From Chitinophagaceae bacterium UBA1930 (GTDB taxonomy: Bacteria > Bacteroidota > Bacteroidia > Chitinophagales > Chitinophagaceae): 64,000 bases of DNA. The stretch is from positions 186,001 to 250,000 of the forward strand of contig DDFK01000001.1 of assembly GCA_002337145.1 (NCBI GenBank). Reading direction: 5' to 3'. Position numbers and translations under genes: made by a program. The notes under the pieces were generated by a model that worked only from the letters and a program-made list of their open reading frames with translations, ran no database searches and was not told the DNA's origin. Of the stretch, positions 26,177 to 34,309 are shown in pieces (the stretch's first letter is position 1; each line of letters starts with the position of its first letter).

Positions 26177-27007
26177 ATGAAATACCTAAAGACATTTTTG
26201 CCTGCATTGTTGTTTGCAACAATGGCCACAGCTTCTGTTGATACGGTTTTTATTACCAGCAACAGTATGCACAAAGACATCAAAACAGTAGTCATAAAAC
26301 CGGCTTCCTATAAAAAGAAAGGCAACCGCTACCCTGTTGTGTACCTGCTACATGGTGCCATGGGCGTTTCAACCAACTGGATCAGGAAAGTGCCCGAACT
26401 ACAGTCCATGGCCGATGAAAACCAGCTATTGATTGTTTGTCCAGACGGCTCCGTAAACAGTTGGTATTTTGACAGTCCTGTTGACAGCAGCTATAAATAC
26501 GAAACACATGTAGGCACCGAAGTACCCGCCTATATTGATGCCAATTACAGAACCATTGCCAACAGGAAAGCCAGGGCCATTGCAGGGCTTAGCATGGGCG
26601 GACATGGTGCACTGTTCCTTGCATTCAGACATGCAGAAACCTTTGGGGCCTGCGGCAGCATGAGTGGTGCATTGGATGTGAGCCTTATTAAAAAAGGGTT
26701 CGACATCAACAAACGTTTGGGAGATACCGTTACCAACTTGCAATACTATAACGACTGGAGCGTAATGAAAGTAATGGAGAACTATCCCAAAGATTCATTG
26801 GCAATTATTGTTGACTGTGGCACTAACGATTTTATTTATGGCATGAGTAAAGCTGCCCATGAAAAAATGCTGAAACTGAAGATCCCACACGATTATATTG
26901 AACGCCCCGGCAAACATGATTGGCCTTACTGGGCAAATGCGGTCCGCTACCAACTGGTTTTCTTTAGGGAGTATTTCAAGAAAAACAATGTCTATCATTC
27001 AAGTTGA
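26177..27007 (+). CDS. Secreted alpha/beta-hydrolase esterase (esterase D / CE1-like)
   Basis: From the ATG at 26177, 276 residues with a signal peptide of about 20 residues (MKYLKTFLPALLFATMATAS). The fold is recognised by 'YPVVYLLHG', the nucleophile elbow GLSMGGHGA with Ser139, an acidic residue in 'VDCGTND' and the catalytic His in 'PGKHDWPYW'. This is the putative-esterase (D-like) family that includes feruloyl esterases and tributyrin esterases. An in-frame start at 26099 would place 26 unlikely residues before the signal peptide and overlap the upstream hairpin, so it is rejected. Substrate unknown; ester-linked plant phenolics are possible but not supported by direct neighbours. Confidence 0.9.
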   Translation: MKYLKTFLPALLFATMATASVDTVFITSNSMHKDIKTVVIKPASYKKKGNRYPVVYLLHGAMGVSTNWIRKVPELQSMADENQLLIVCPDGSVNSWYFDSPVDSSYKYETHVGTEVPAYIDANYRTIANRKARAIAGLSMGGHGALFLAFRHAETFGACGSMSGALDVSLIKKGFDINKRLGDTVTNLQYYNDWSVMKVMENYPKDSLAIIVDCGTNDFIYGMSKAAHEKMLKLKIPHDYIERPGKHDWPYWANAVRYQLVFFREYFKKNNVYHSS

Positions 27008-27124
27008 TAGCCCACTTTAAAATAAGCTGCCATAATGGGCTTGTTTAACTATAGTAAAAGCTGATTTTGCATTTGTTGTTTTCAACTGTAGTCAGCAAAC
27101 CCAACCATACAATATCATTCAAAA

Positions 27125-27161
27125 CAAAAATGGGATGCCTTTACAGGGCATCCCATTTTTG
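27125..27161. terminator. Bidirectional terminator between convergent genes
   Basis: Fifteen-base perfect arms (27125-27139 and 27147-27161), core TGGGATGCC and GGCATCCCA, with a 7-base loop, bounded by an A run on the left and a T run on the right. It sits between the convergent esterase and MORN-like genes and can terminate both. Confidence 0.92.
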
Positions 27162-27185
27162 TTTATTCTTTGTTTGTTTTACAGG

Positions 27186-27875
27186 CTAACCCGTTCTACC
27201 ATCCCTTACCTTGCTTGCCTTTTTACCGGAATTTTTCTTTTCAAATTCCTGCACTTCTTTTGGCTTTTCTTTCTTTGGCTCCGGTTTCTTCGTAGTGGCA
27301 GTTGTACTGTCGCTAACATTTGCTTCACCAGCCATATCGCTTTTTTCGCCAGGTACCTTCAACTTGTTCAACACATATACTTCCGATTTGATGATAGTCA
27401 TAGAGCCTGGTCTGTACCATTTCCATGTACCATGTTTCATGCTCTTGCCTTCATTCTTTATCACCACATTTACATAGCTATTCTCCTTGTTTATGTCCTG
27501 CACCTCCAACGTATCATAAGCCTTGTCAGGGTTCATTGCCCGCCAGCTCTCTTCATGCTCCAAACCTGCAATGGTATAGTATTGAGAAATGCTGTCCAGG
27601 TTGCCCCATTTATAATTCTGTATAAAAACAAGGTCACCCATTAAACTGTACCTACGCCAAATGCCCTCTTTCCTATCTGCCAAATAAATACCTTCCTCAT
27701 CATAACCTGGGTTGCCCCTTAAGGATTCCATATGTACTGTCCACTTGCCACGCTTCATATCATTCTTATCAACACAGTTCAGTGTATCGCCTTTGGCAGA
27801 AATTCTGAAAGTCTTGCACTGTGCCATCGACTGAAGCGAGCAGATACTTAACAACAATAAAACAATTAAACGCAT
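27186..27875 (-). CDS. Secreted MORN-repeat-like protein of unknown function
   Basis: From the ATG at 27875, 229 residues with a signal peptide (MRLIVLLLLSICSLQSMAQ). The central part contains repeats of the MORN/YwqK kind: 'RGKWTVHME', 'KEGIWRRYS', 'HGTWKWYRPG', i.e. recurring G-x-W-x-x-Y patterns. The last 50 residues are a low-complexity, lysine- and glutamate-rich tail (KKPEPKKEKPKEV) ending RDGRTG. The GTG at 27881 two codons upstream is the alternative start. Such proteins are frequent in Bacteroidota and have no established activity. It is upstream of nothing on its own strand except the terminator, and 61 bases downstream-strand from the TRIC gene, so co-transcription is unlikely. Confidence 0.78.
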   Translation of the reverse strand: MRLIVLLLLSICSLQSMAQCKTFRISAKGDTLNCVDKNDMKRGKWTVHMESLRGNPGYDEEGIYLADRKEGIWRRYSLMGDLVFIQNYKWGNLDSISQYYTIAGLEHEESWRAMNPDKAYDTLEVQDINKENSYVNVVIKNEGKSMKHGTWKWYRPGSMTIIKSEVYVLNKLKVPGEKSDMAGEANVSDSTTATTKKPEPKKEKPKEVQEFEKKNSGKKASKVRDGRTG

Positions 27876-27936
27876 AGCCACTAAATTTATGGGTCAAAAG
27901 TAACTTCAATTATTGTGAAGGAAAGAATAAAGCCAT

Positions 27937-28542
27937 TTATATTTCGGGCAGCACAATCTTTTTCCTTTTGCTGATGATACGCAATACCACCACAATCAAT
28001 ACACAAATAAACAGGTTGCTATTTTTTTCGATGCCGATTTCCTCTTTCAAAACAATGTACACAATGCCCCCAATTAAACAGGCAGTGGCATACAGTTCTC
28101 CCCTACGCAACAGGTTGGGCACTTCATTGCTCAATATATCTGCAGTAAGTCCACCAAATGTTGCAGATATAACACCCATAATCACTGCATAACCGTCATT
28201 TAACCCCGCCTGCAAACTAATTTCTATTCCCGCAGCCGTAAACATGCCAATGCCAATGGCATCGGTAAAAAAAATGGTTTTCCTGAACTTGTCAATATTG
28301 GTATTGAACAGAAAAACAATGATTACCGCTCCTAATACCAGGCCAAGTGCCAGGTAATCGTTTACCCAGTTCACAGGTTTAATGCCAATCAACAGATCCC
28401 TAACCGTACCGCCACCATAAGCCGTTGCAAAGGCAAGCACCACTGCACCAAAAATATCCATGCGGTGCGTTCTTGCCTTCAATGCCCCGGTTATGGCAAA
28501 TACAAAAATGCCGGTGTAGGCAATCAGTTGTAAAATGTTCAT
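27937..28542 (-). CDS. Trimeric intracellular cation (TRIC)-type channel, UPF0126/YadS family
   Basis: A 201-residue inner-membrane protein with about six to seven membrane helices arranged as an internal repeat. The two family motifs are visible: 'GAVVLAFATAYGGGTVRDLL' in the first half and 'VIMGVISATFGGLTADIL' in the second. Bacterial and archaeal members are potassium-permeable homotrimeric channels homologous to animal TRIC. Length is typical. It is divergent from the enoyl-CoA hydratase gene across 73 bases. Confidence 0.92.
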   Translation of the reverse strand: MNILQLIAYTGIFVFAITGALKARTHRMDIFGAVVLAFATAYGGGTVRDLLIGIKPVNWVNDYLALGLVLGAVIIVFLFNTNIDKFRKTIFFTDAIGIGMFTAAGIEISLQAGLNDGYAVIMGVISATFGGLTADILSNEVPNLLRRGELYATACLIGGIVYIVLKEEIGIEKNSNLFICVLIVVVLRIISKRKKIVLPEI

Positions 28543-28615
28543 GGTACTAAGATAGAAAAACTGTTGCAGCCAAATGTTATTGTGTTATTATCTTGCGGCA
28601 ATAAAAACCAACGAT

Positions 28616-29392
28616 ATGGCTTACCAAACAATACTCACCAGTCTTGAAAACAATATACTGACTGTTACCATTAACAGGCCCGATAAATTGAATGCCCTGA
28701 ACAAAGATGTTTTTGCCGACCTGAATACAGTGCTAGACGAAATTGAAAACAATAAAGAAATAAAATCAGTCATTATAACAGGTGCCGGAAGCAAGGCATT
28801 TGTTGCCGGTGCAGACATTACCGAGTTCGGCAACCTTTCTGTTGAACAGGGTAAGGCATTGGCAAAAGCCGGGCAGGACACTTTTTTTAGGATTGAGAAC
28901 AACCGTAAACCAATTATTGCCTGCGTGAATGGGTTTGCATTGGGCGGCGGCTGCGAGTTGGCCATGGCCTGCCATTTCCGTATTGCAAGCGACAATGCAA
29001 AATTTGGCCAGCCCGAAGTGAACCTTGGCCTTATTCCCGGCTATGGCGGCACGCAACGTTTAACACAATTGATTGGCAAGGGGCGTGCAATAGAATTATT
29101 GATCAGTGCAAACATGATTGACGCGGCCACTGCCCTACAGTATGGGCTGGTAAACCATGTGGTACCACAAGAAGAACTGCTGGCCAAAGCAACCGGCATA
29201 TTAAATACCATCAATACAAAAGCCCCATTGGCCATTGCAGCCTGCATTAAAGCAGCCAATGCGGTGCACAACGAAAGCATAGATGGCTTTGCACAAGAAA
29301 TTGATGCCTTTGGCAATTGCTTCGGCACGGCCGATATGAAAGAAGGCACTGCTGCCTTCCTGGAAAAGAGAAAGGCAAACTTTCAAGGTTAA
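28616..29392 (+). CDS. Enoyl-CoA hydratase/isomerase (crotonase family)
   Basis: From the ATG at 28616, 258 residues, the normal length. The oxyanion-hole segments 'AFVAGADITEF' (61-71) and 'NGFALGGGCELA' are intact, and both catalytic glutamates of hydratases are present: Glu114 (GGGCE) and Glu134 (QPEVNLG). 'GLIPGYGGTQRL' follows. It should hydrate 2-enoyl-CoA in beta-oxidation or a short-chain acyl-CoA pathway. A start at 28574 would add 14 residues not found in the family. No partner beta-oxidation genes are adjacent. Confidence 0.94.
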   Translation: MAYQTILTSLENNILTVTINRPDKLNALNKDVFADLNTVLDEIENNKEIKSVIITGAGSKAFVAGADITEFGNLSVEQGKALAKAGQDTFFRIENNRKPIIACVNGFALGGGCELAMACHFRIASDNAKFGQPEVNLGLIPGYGGTQRLTQLIGKGRAIELLISANMIDAATALQYGLVNHVVPQEELLAKATGILNTINTKAPLAIAACIKAANAVHNESIDGFAQEIDAFGNCFGTADMKEGTAAFLEKRKANFQG

Positions 29393-29436
29393 CCACATTT
29401 TTTTAAGGGTGTATTTGTTAAGTGATATTTTTTTAA

Positions 29437-29467
29437 ATAATAGTCTATAAATTTGGTAGACTATTAT
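29437..29467. repeat. Perfect 11-bp inverted repeat upstream of the redoxin-fold gene
   Basis: ATAATAGTCTA (29437-29447) and TAGACTATTAT (29457-29467) are exact reverse complements with a 9-base spacer. They stand in the 231-base gap between the enoyl-CoA hydratase and redoxin-fold genes. The repeat lacks the GC core and T tract of a terminator on the plus strand, so an operator or mRNA leader hairpin is equally possible. A T-rich run before it (29423-29434) is the only other feature of the gap. Confidence 0.55.
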
Positions 29468-29623
29468 CGAACTACTATTTTTACCCAACAAACACGATAT
29501 GTACTTTACACCTTACATACCATTTTGCTGTTGTTGCATGTGCTGCTGCTAATACCAACATGCCCCCTCTTCGCTTTTAAGTTTCTACCCAATTTTTCTT
29601 TATCAATACTAAAACATACCATC

Positions 29624-30256
29624 ATGGCAAGCCAATCATTTATCCCAGCAACACAAACGGCCTTACCCATACAGGCAGTTTCAACAAAAACCTACAACTA
29701 TGGTTACTACCCATTGCTAAAGGGCGACATAGCCCCTGTTTTTCAACTGCACAAAGAAGCATTTGTTTCCACGCAACATTTCCTGAACCTGCAACAGCTA
29801 TTGGTTATTGCATTTCATGGCAACCTGTATAAAAATGAAAAAGCAGTTGCCCAATTAAAGAACCAGCAGTTGCAGGTACAGCAGGCCGGCGGCAACCTGA
29901 TTGTATTAAGCAATGGCCCAGCAGGCGGCTTTAGAAAAAACATCAGCCAGTTGAGCAACCTCAATATTTTTACCGATGCCGATAATGGCATAGCCGAGCT
30001 GTTTGGCCTGTACGATTTTGCAAACCCGCTTAGCAACTGGCTTTCGGGCGTTGATGACAGTAGCGTACCCTTGCCCGCCCTGTATGTAATTGCACCCGAC
30101 AGGCAAATTACGTTCAGCTATATCGATTACCATTTCGATTTCTTTAAACAGGCATCCTTACCCAAAGAAGTACTGGAAAACCTGTTGACCGCCGTTGCCA
30201 ATATAGAGCGTGCCTATACCTATGCCAATATCAGGCTGAAGAAATTGGTATCATAG
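29624..30256 (+). CDS. Redoxin (AhpC/TSA)-fold protein lacking cysteine
   Basis: From the ATG at 29624, 210 residues. The order of elements matches peroxiredoxin-like proteins: 'LLKGDIAPVFQL' (the P-D/F-L segment), a strand 'LLVIAFHGNLY' where active redoxins have a proline-cysteine motif, a helix, 'GGNLIVLSNG', 'IFTDADNGIAELFGL' and 'PALYVIAPDRQITFSYIDYHFD'. The whole translated protein contains no cysteine, so it cannot act as a thiol peroxidase or disulfide reductase. A longer reading from 29453 would add 57 hydrophobic, out-of-family residues. It may be a binding or structural derivative. Function unknown. Confidence 0.85.
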   Translation: MASQSFIPATQTALPIQAVSTKTYNYGYYPLLKGDIAPVFQLHKEAFVSTQHFLNLQQLLVIAFHGNLYKNEKAVAQLKNQQLQVQQAGGNLIVLSNGPAGGFRKNISQLSNLNIFTDADNGIAELFGLYDFANPLSNWLSGVDDSSVPLPALYVIAPDRQITFSYIDYHFDFFKQASLPKEVLENLLTAVANIERAYTYANIRLKKLVS

Positions 30257-30322
30257 GCATACAAACCATTTATTATTCAAACGATGTACATTCTTCTTTC
30301 GATTATTTAGTAACGATTTTTT

Positions 30323-31534
30323 ATGAAGCTGAACCTGCTGGCATTTGCGATACCACTTTTTATTGGCCTGATCTATATTGAATACATTGTTATCAAACGC
30401 AAGAAACTAGGCTACTCCAACCTGCACAATTCCATCGCAAATATTAGTGTGGGCATAGCGGAGCGTTTATGTGATGTGCTGGTAACAGGGTTGTTCTTTA
30501 CCATATACGATACCCTGCAAAAAAACTATGGCATCATCCACATCAGGCCCAGTGTATTTTTGTGGATACTATTGCTGATTGCAACAGACTTTATCTGGTA
30601 CTGGTACCATCGGTTGGCACACGAAATAAATGTGCTTTGGGCACTGCATGTAGTGCATCACCAAAGCGAAGATTTCAATTACACCGTTTCTGCAAGAATC
30701 ACAGTAATGCAGGCTTTTGTAAGAACAGGCTTTTGGTGCGTGCTGCCCATTATTGGTTTTCCTGCATCAATGATTACAAGCATATTGCTGGTACATGGAT
30801 TATATCCTTTCTTCATCCATACAAGGGTCATTGGCAAATTGGGTGTACTGGAATATTTGTTGGTAACACCATCGCACCACAGGGTACACCATGCCAGCAA
30901 CGATAAGTACCTGGACAAGAATTATGGTGACGTGCTCATTATATGGGACAAACTCTTTGGCACTTTTCAGAAAGAAGAAGAGCAACCCTCCTATGGCCTA
31001 ACCAAACCCTTGCACACCTATAGTTTTTTATGGCAGCACTTCCACTACTGTATCGAGTTATGGATTGCCATAAAAAAGAAAAAAACGTTCAAAGAAAAAT
31101 GGCAGGTTTTCTTTGGCAGGCCCGATACATTGGACCCTACCATTAGGGAAGAAGCAGAAAAAATATTCCATGTAAAACAAAACAAGCAAGCCATTGAACA
31201 GCCGCTGAACAACTATGTTATCTGGCAAATGGTCCTGCTACTATTGGGTCTCTTTATTTTCATACTGGTAGAAAAATATCTATCTGCACTGGTCATACTA
31301 TCCTTTACTGCATTTACCATACTTACCTTAATTAACTGTGGAGCCATCATGGAGCAGAAAAAATGGATCATCAAAGTTGAGCTGCTGCGTATAGCCCTGC
31401 TGGCATTGATTACGGTTTATAATTCAAGCTACCAAATCAGTACATGTATTGCTGCTGTTTCGGTAATCGTACTGCTTATTTACTACCGGCCCATACAGAA
31501 CAGGTACCTCTCGTTGGTGTACAAGCAGCAATGA
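30323..31534 (+). CDS. Sterol desaturase / fatty acid hydroxylase-family membrane protein
   Basis: A 403-residue integral membrane protein. The di-iron histidine clusters are complete: H96-x3-H100 in 'HRLAHE', H109 and H112-H113 in 'HVVHHQSEDFN', and 'HHRVHH' at about 185-190. About 270 N-terminal residues form the hydroxylase domain; a further 130 residues hold three or four additional membrane segments, a C-terminal extension common in Bacteroidota members. Such enzymes hydroxylate or desaturate lipid chains using oxygen. The substrate is unknown; acyl or sphingolipid chains are plausible. It starts 66 bases after the redoxin-fold gene. Confidence 0.9.
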   Translation: MKLNLLAFAIPLFIGLIYIEYIVIKRKKLGYSNLHNSIANISVGIAERLCDVLVTGLFFTIYDTLQKNYGIIHIRPSVFLWILLLIATDFIWYWYHRLAHEINVLWALHVVHHQSEDFNYTVSARITVMQAFVRTGFWCVLPIIGFPASMITSILLVHGLYPFFIHTRVIGKLGVLEYLLVTPSHHRVHHASNDKYLDKNYGDVLIIWDKLFGTFQKEEEQPSYGLTKPLHTYSFLWQHFHYCIELWIAIKKKKTFKEKWQVFFGRPDTLDPTIREEAEKIFHVKQNKQAIEQPLNNYVIWQMVLLLLGLFIFILVEKYLSALVILSFTAFTILTLINCGAIMEQKKWIIKVELLRIALLALITVYNSSYQISTCIAAVSVIVLLIYYRPIQNRYLSLVYKQQ

Positions 31535-31692
31535 TGCCCATTTTCAGTTGATTAAAAACACAAAATAGCAGTCCGAGATGTGTATAAAATTTCCGTAATT
31601 GTATAACCGTCCAAAAACAGACCCAGTTTCTTAACCAAAATCATTAAAAATCAAGCGTTAAAGATATGTGGAAACAAAATTTAGATAACCCC

Positions 31693-31721
31693 TTGCTATT
31701 TATCTAAAAACTCTATTTTTG
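31693..31721 (+). promoter_or_regulatory. Promoter of acpP
   Basis: TTG at 31693-31695 and TATTTTTG at 31714-31721, 21 bases apart, match the Bacteroidota -33 TTG / -7 TAnnTTTG promoter exactly. The ATG of acpP follows 24 bases downstream. The rest of the 210-base gap before it is AT-rich and otherwise featureless. Confidence 0.7.
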
Positions 31722-31744
31722 CCGCTGTAACAAAACTTATTACA

Positions 31745-31981
31745 ATGTCAGACATCGCAACAAGAGTGAAGAAAATTATTGTCGACAAGTTAGGCGTAGA
31801 CGAAGCAGAAGTAACCAATGAAGCTTCTTTCACTAACGACCTCGGTGCCGATTCTTTGGATACCGTTGAATTGATTATGGAATTTGAAAAAGAATTCAAC
31901 ATCTCTATCCCTGATGAGCAAGCTGAAACCATCACTACTGTTGGTCAAGCCGTAGCTTATTTGGAAGAGCATGCTAAATAA
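31745..31981 (+). CDS. acpP: Acyl carrier protein
   Basis: A 78-residue acidic protein with the phosphopantetheine attachment motif GADSLDTVE; the modified serine is residue 37. Length and four-helix pattern are those of the housekeeping fatty-acid synthesis ACP. It is followed by fabF and rnc, an order conserved in many bacteria. Its own strong promoter element and a 228-base gap with a secondary promoter-like element before fabF suggest that acpP is made in excess over fabF, as expected for a carrier protein. Confidence 0.98.
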   Translation: MSDIATRVKKIIVDKLGVDEAEVTNEASFTNDLGADSLDTVELIMEFEKEFNISIPDEQAETITTVGQAVAYLEEHAK

Positions 31982-32012
31982 GCGTTCACTCCCCAAATCG
32001 GAATAAGGAATT

Positions 32013-32053
32013 ATCCGCCATTCTTAGGCCCACAAGCCATAAGTTTGGCGGAT
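32013..32053. repeat. Inverted repeat in the acpP-fabF spacer
   Basis: ATCCGCCA (32013-32020) and TGGCGGAT (32046-32053) are perfect reverse complements separated by 25 bases. In RNA they could form a hairpin 32 bases after the acpP stop. It lacks a T tract, so an attenuator, processing site or operator are all possible. Confidence 0.45.
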
Positions 32054-32082
32054 TATCACTTAAAGACCTTTCTTTTCTGTAA

Positions 32083-32090
32083 TATATTTG
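32083..32090 (+). promoter_or_regulatory. Putative -7 element of fabF
   Basis: TATATTTG matches the TAnnTTTG consensus. No TTG lies 19-21 bases upstream, so only the -7 half is supported. It is 120 bases before the fabF ATG, leaving a long leader. Confidence 0.4.
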
Positions 32091-32209
32091 CGTTATTGCC
32101 GTCTATACCTTGTACCGGAAAAAACCAAAGGTCAGTTTTCGGACAGGTGTAAACACATATATTTATGTTCAGAAAAAATTCAATAATTCAGCTAAACTAA
32201 CCTTGTTAT

Positions 32210-33463
32210 ATGGAATTAAAGAGAGTAGTTGTTACGGGTATAGGGGCATTGACACCCCTTGGAAACAATCTTGAAGATTACTGGAATGGCTTGATAAACG
32301 GCGTTTCCGGAGCTGATATGATTACTCAGTTTGATGCAGCAAAATTTCGTACAAAATTTGCCTGCGAGGTTAAAAACTTTGAACCCACCAATTTTTTAGA
32401 TAAAAAAGAAGCCAGGAAAATTGACCGCTTTACGCAGTTTGCCCTAGTGACCAGCGACCAGGCAATGGCCGATGCAGGACTGAACAAAGACAATATCAAC
32501 CCTGACAGGGTGGGCGTTGTTTTTGCAAGCGGAATCGGCGGGTTGATTACTTTTCAACATGAAGTGGTTGACTTTGCCAAGGGCGATGGCACACCACGTT
32601 TCAACCCCTTCTTCATCCCAAAAATGATACTGGATATTGCTGCCGGACAGATCAGCATGCGTCATAATTTACGTGGTCCAAACTTTGCCGTGGTAAGTGC
32701 CTGTGCAAGCAGTACCAACGCCATTATGGATGCGTTCAACCTGATCCGTTTAAACAAGGCCGACATTATTGTTTCTGGCGGTAGCGAAGCGGTAATCAGC
32801 GAAGCAGGTGTAGGTGGCTTCAATGCCATGAAGGCCATGAGCGAAAGGAACGACGACCCCAAAACTGCATCACGCCCGTACGATAAGGACCGCGACGGTT
32901 TTGTGATGGGTGAAGCTGCAGGTGTTTTGATATTGGAAGAACTGGAACATGCCAAAGCACGTGGAGCAAAGATCTATTGCGAAATCATGGGCTGCGGTGC
33001 CACTGCCGATGCACACCATATCACTGCTCCCCACCCCGAAGGTTTGGGTGCAAGAAATGTAATGATTGCTGCACTGGAAGATGCCAACATGAAGCCGGAA
33101 GAAATCGATTACATCAATACACATGGCACTTCTACCCCGATTGGTGATGGTGCCGAAGTAAAAGCCATTACAGCAGTTTTTGGTGAACATGCCTATAATT
33201 TAAACATCAGTGCCACCAAGAGCATGACCGGGCATTGCCTTGGTGCTGCCGGTGCCATTGAGGCCATTGCAAGTATCATGGCTGTTGTGCATGATATTGT
33301 TCCGCCAACAATCAACCATTTTACGGATGATCCCGAGCTTGATCCCAAGCTGAATTTCACCTTCAACAAGGCACAGAAGCGTACGGTGAATGCGGCCTTA
33401 AGCAATACATTCGGTTTTGGTGGGCACAATGCCTGTGTGATCGTAAAAAAATACAACGGCTAA
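32210..33463 (+). CDS. fabF: Beta-ketoacyl-ACP synthase II
   Basis: A 417-residue condensing enzyme of type II fatty acid synthesis. The catalytic triad is complete: Cys165 in 'VSACASST', His305 in 'NTHGTSTPIGD' and His342 in 'SMTGHCLGAAGA'. Length and the 'GIGALTPLGNN' start are typical of FabF rather than FabB, and the position right after acpP supports the same call. It elongates malonyl-ACP with acyl-ACP in the cytoplasm. A terminator-like hairpin follows the stop codon. Confidence 0.97.
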   Translation: MELKRVVVTGIGALTPLGNNLEDYWNGLINGVSGADMITQFDAAKFRTKFACEVKNFEPTNFLDKKEARKIDRFTQFALVTSDQAMADAGLNKDNINPDRVGVVFASGIGGLITFQHEVVDFAKGDGTPRFNPFFIPKMILDIAAGQISMRHNLRGPNFAVVSACASSTNAIMDAFNLIRLNKADIIVSGGSEAVISEAGVGGFNAMKAMSERNDDPKTASRPYDKDRDGFVMGEAAGVLILEELEHAKARGAKIYCEIMGCGATADAHHITAPHPEGLGARNVMIAALEDANMKPEEIDYINTHGTSTPIGDGAEVKAITAVFGEHAYNLNISATKSMTGHCLGAAGAIEAIASIMAVVHDIVPPTINHFTDDPELDPKLNFTFNKAQKRTVNAALSNTFGFGGHNACVIVKKYNG

Positions 33464-33483
33464 CAAAACATAGCAAACAATTG

Positions 33484-33512
33484 AAAATGCAAGTCTTGGA
33501 CTTGCATTTTTT
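33484..33512 (+). terminator. Hairpin between fabF and rnc
   Basis: Perfect 12-bp arms AAAATGCAAGTC (33484-33495) and GACTTGCATTTT (33499-33510) with a 3-base loop and a T run to 33512. It begins 21 bases past the fabF stop. It is a good intrinsic terminator in form, so rnc may depend on read-through or on its own promoter. Confidence 0.8.
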
Positions 33513-33567
33513 GTAGGTAATCCTTACAAATATTTTAGGATAATCAATTAAACATTAACTTGCTTTC

Positions 33568-34275
33568 GTGCAAATCATCAGTAATTTTTTCAGTTCGGTA
33601 AAACCATCTTCGTTCGAGAAGCAAGTAGCAAATGTATTGGGCATCAAGCCCGGCAACATTGTACTATACACGACTGCACTTAGCCACCGAAGCATAAAGG
33701 ACACGCCCGACGAAAACAACGAGCGTTTGGAATACCTGGGCGACGCCATACTAAGTGCCGTGGTAGCCGATTACTTATTTAAACGTTACCCTTACAAAGG
33801 CGAAGGCTTTTTAACGGAAATGCGGAGCAAGATGGTGAACCGCCAGCAACTGAACGATATTGCCATTAAAATGGGACTGAAAAAAATTACGCTCTTCAAT
33901 AAATTCGACAATGCCTTACGTGGCAGCCAGATATTCGGCAATACACTGGAAGCAGTGGTTGGGGCAATTTACTTGGACAAAGGCTACAAAAAAACACAAT
34001 TGTGGGTACTGAAGCAGATACTCATTCCACACATGTTTGTTGACGACCTGGAGGCAGTGGACATTAACCTGAAAAATAAATTGATTGGCTGGGCATCTAA
34101 AAATGGCAAAGTGCTATCTTTTGACCTAGTGGAAGAAAAACTAGAAGGTGGCCGCAGGGTATTTACCATCAACGCTGTGCTCAATGGCGAAATCATTGCC
34201 TTTGGAAAAGGGTTCAATAAAAAAGACGCTAGTCAGGTAGCTGCACAAACAGCTATTGAAAAGCTTCAGTTATAA
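33568..34275 (+). CDS. rnc: Ribonuclease III
   Basis: A 235-residue protein from a GTG start. The RNase III signature 'ERLEYLGDAIL' is at residues 52-62 with catalytic Glu55 and Asp59, and the second acidic site is in 'FGNTLEAVVGAIYLD' near 132. A double-stranded-RNA-binding domain occupies about residues 165-235 ('VFTINAVLNGEIIAFGKG', 'ASQVAAQTAI'). It processes rRNA precursors and structured mRNAs. Gene order acpP-fabF-rnc is conserved in many bacteria. The next gene starts 34 bases downstream. Confidence 0.96.
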   Translation: MQIISNFFSSVKPSSFEKQVANVLGIKPGNIVLYTTALSHRSIKDTPDENNERLEYLGDAILSAVVADYLFKRYPYKGEGFLTEMRSKMVNRQQLNDIAIKMGLKKITLFNKFDNALRGSQIFGNTLEAVVGAIYLDKGYKKTQLWVLKQILIPHMFVDDLEAVDINLKNKLIGWASKNGKVLSFDLVEEKLEGGRRVFTINAVLNGEIIAFGKGFNKKDASQVAAQTAIEKLQL

Positions 34276-34309
34276 TTTTTAACTATCTAATTCAGCTAAA
34301 ACCGTCACT

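Noticed and set aside
29453..29623. Extension of the redoxin-fold protein by 57 residues
   Set aside because: The extra segment is hydrophobic and repeat-derived, begins within the 11-bp inverted repeat and does not resemble the family. The ATG at 29624 fits the fold.
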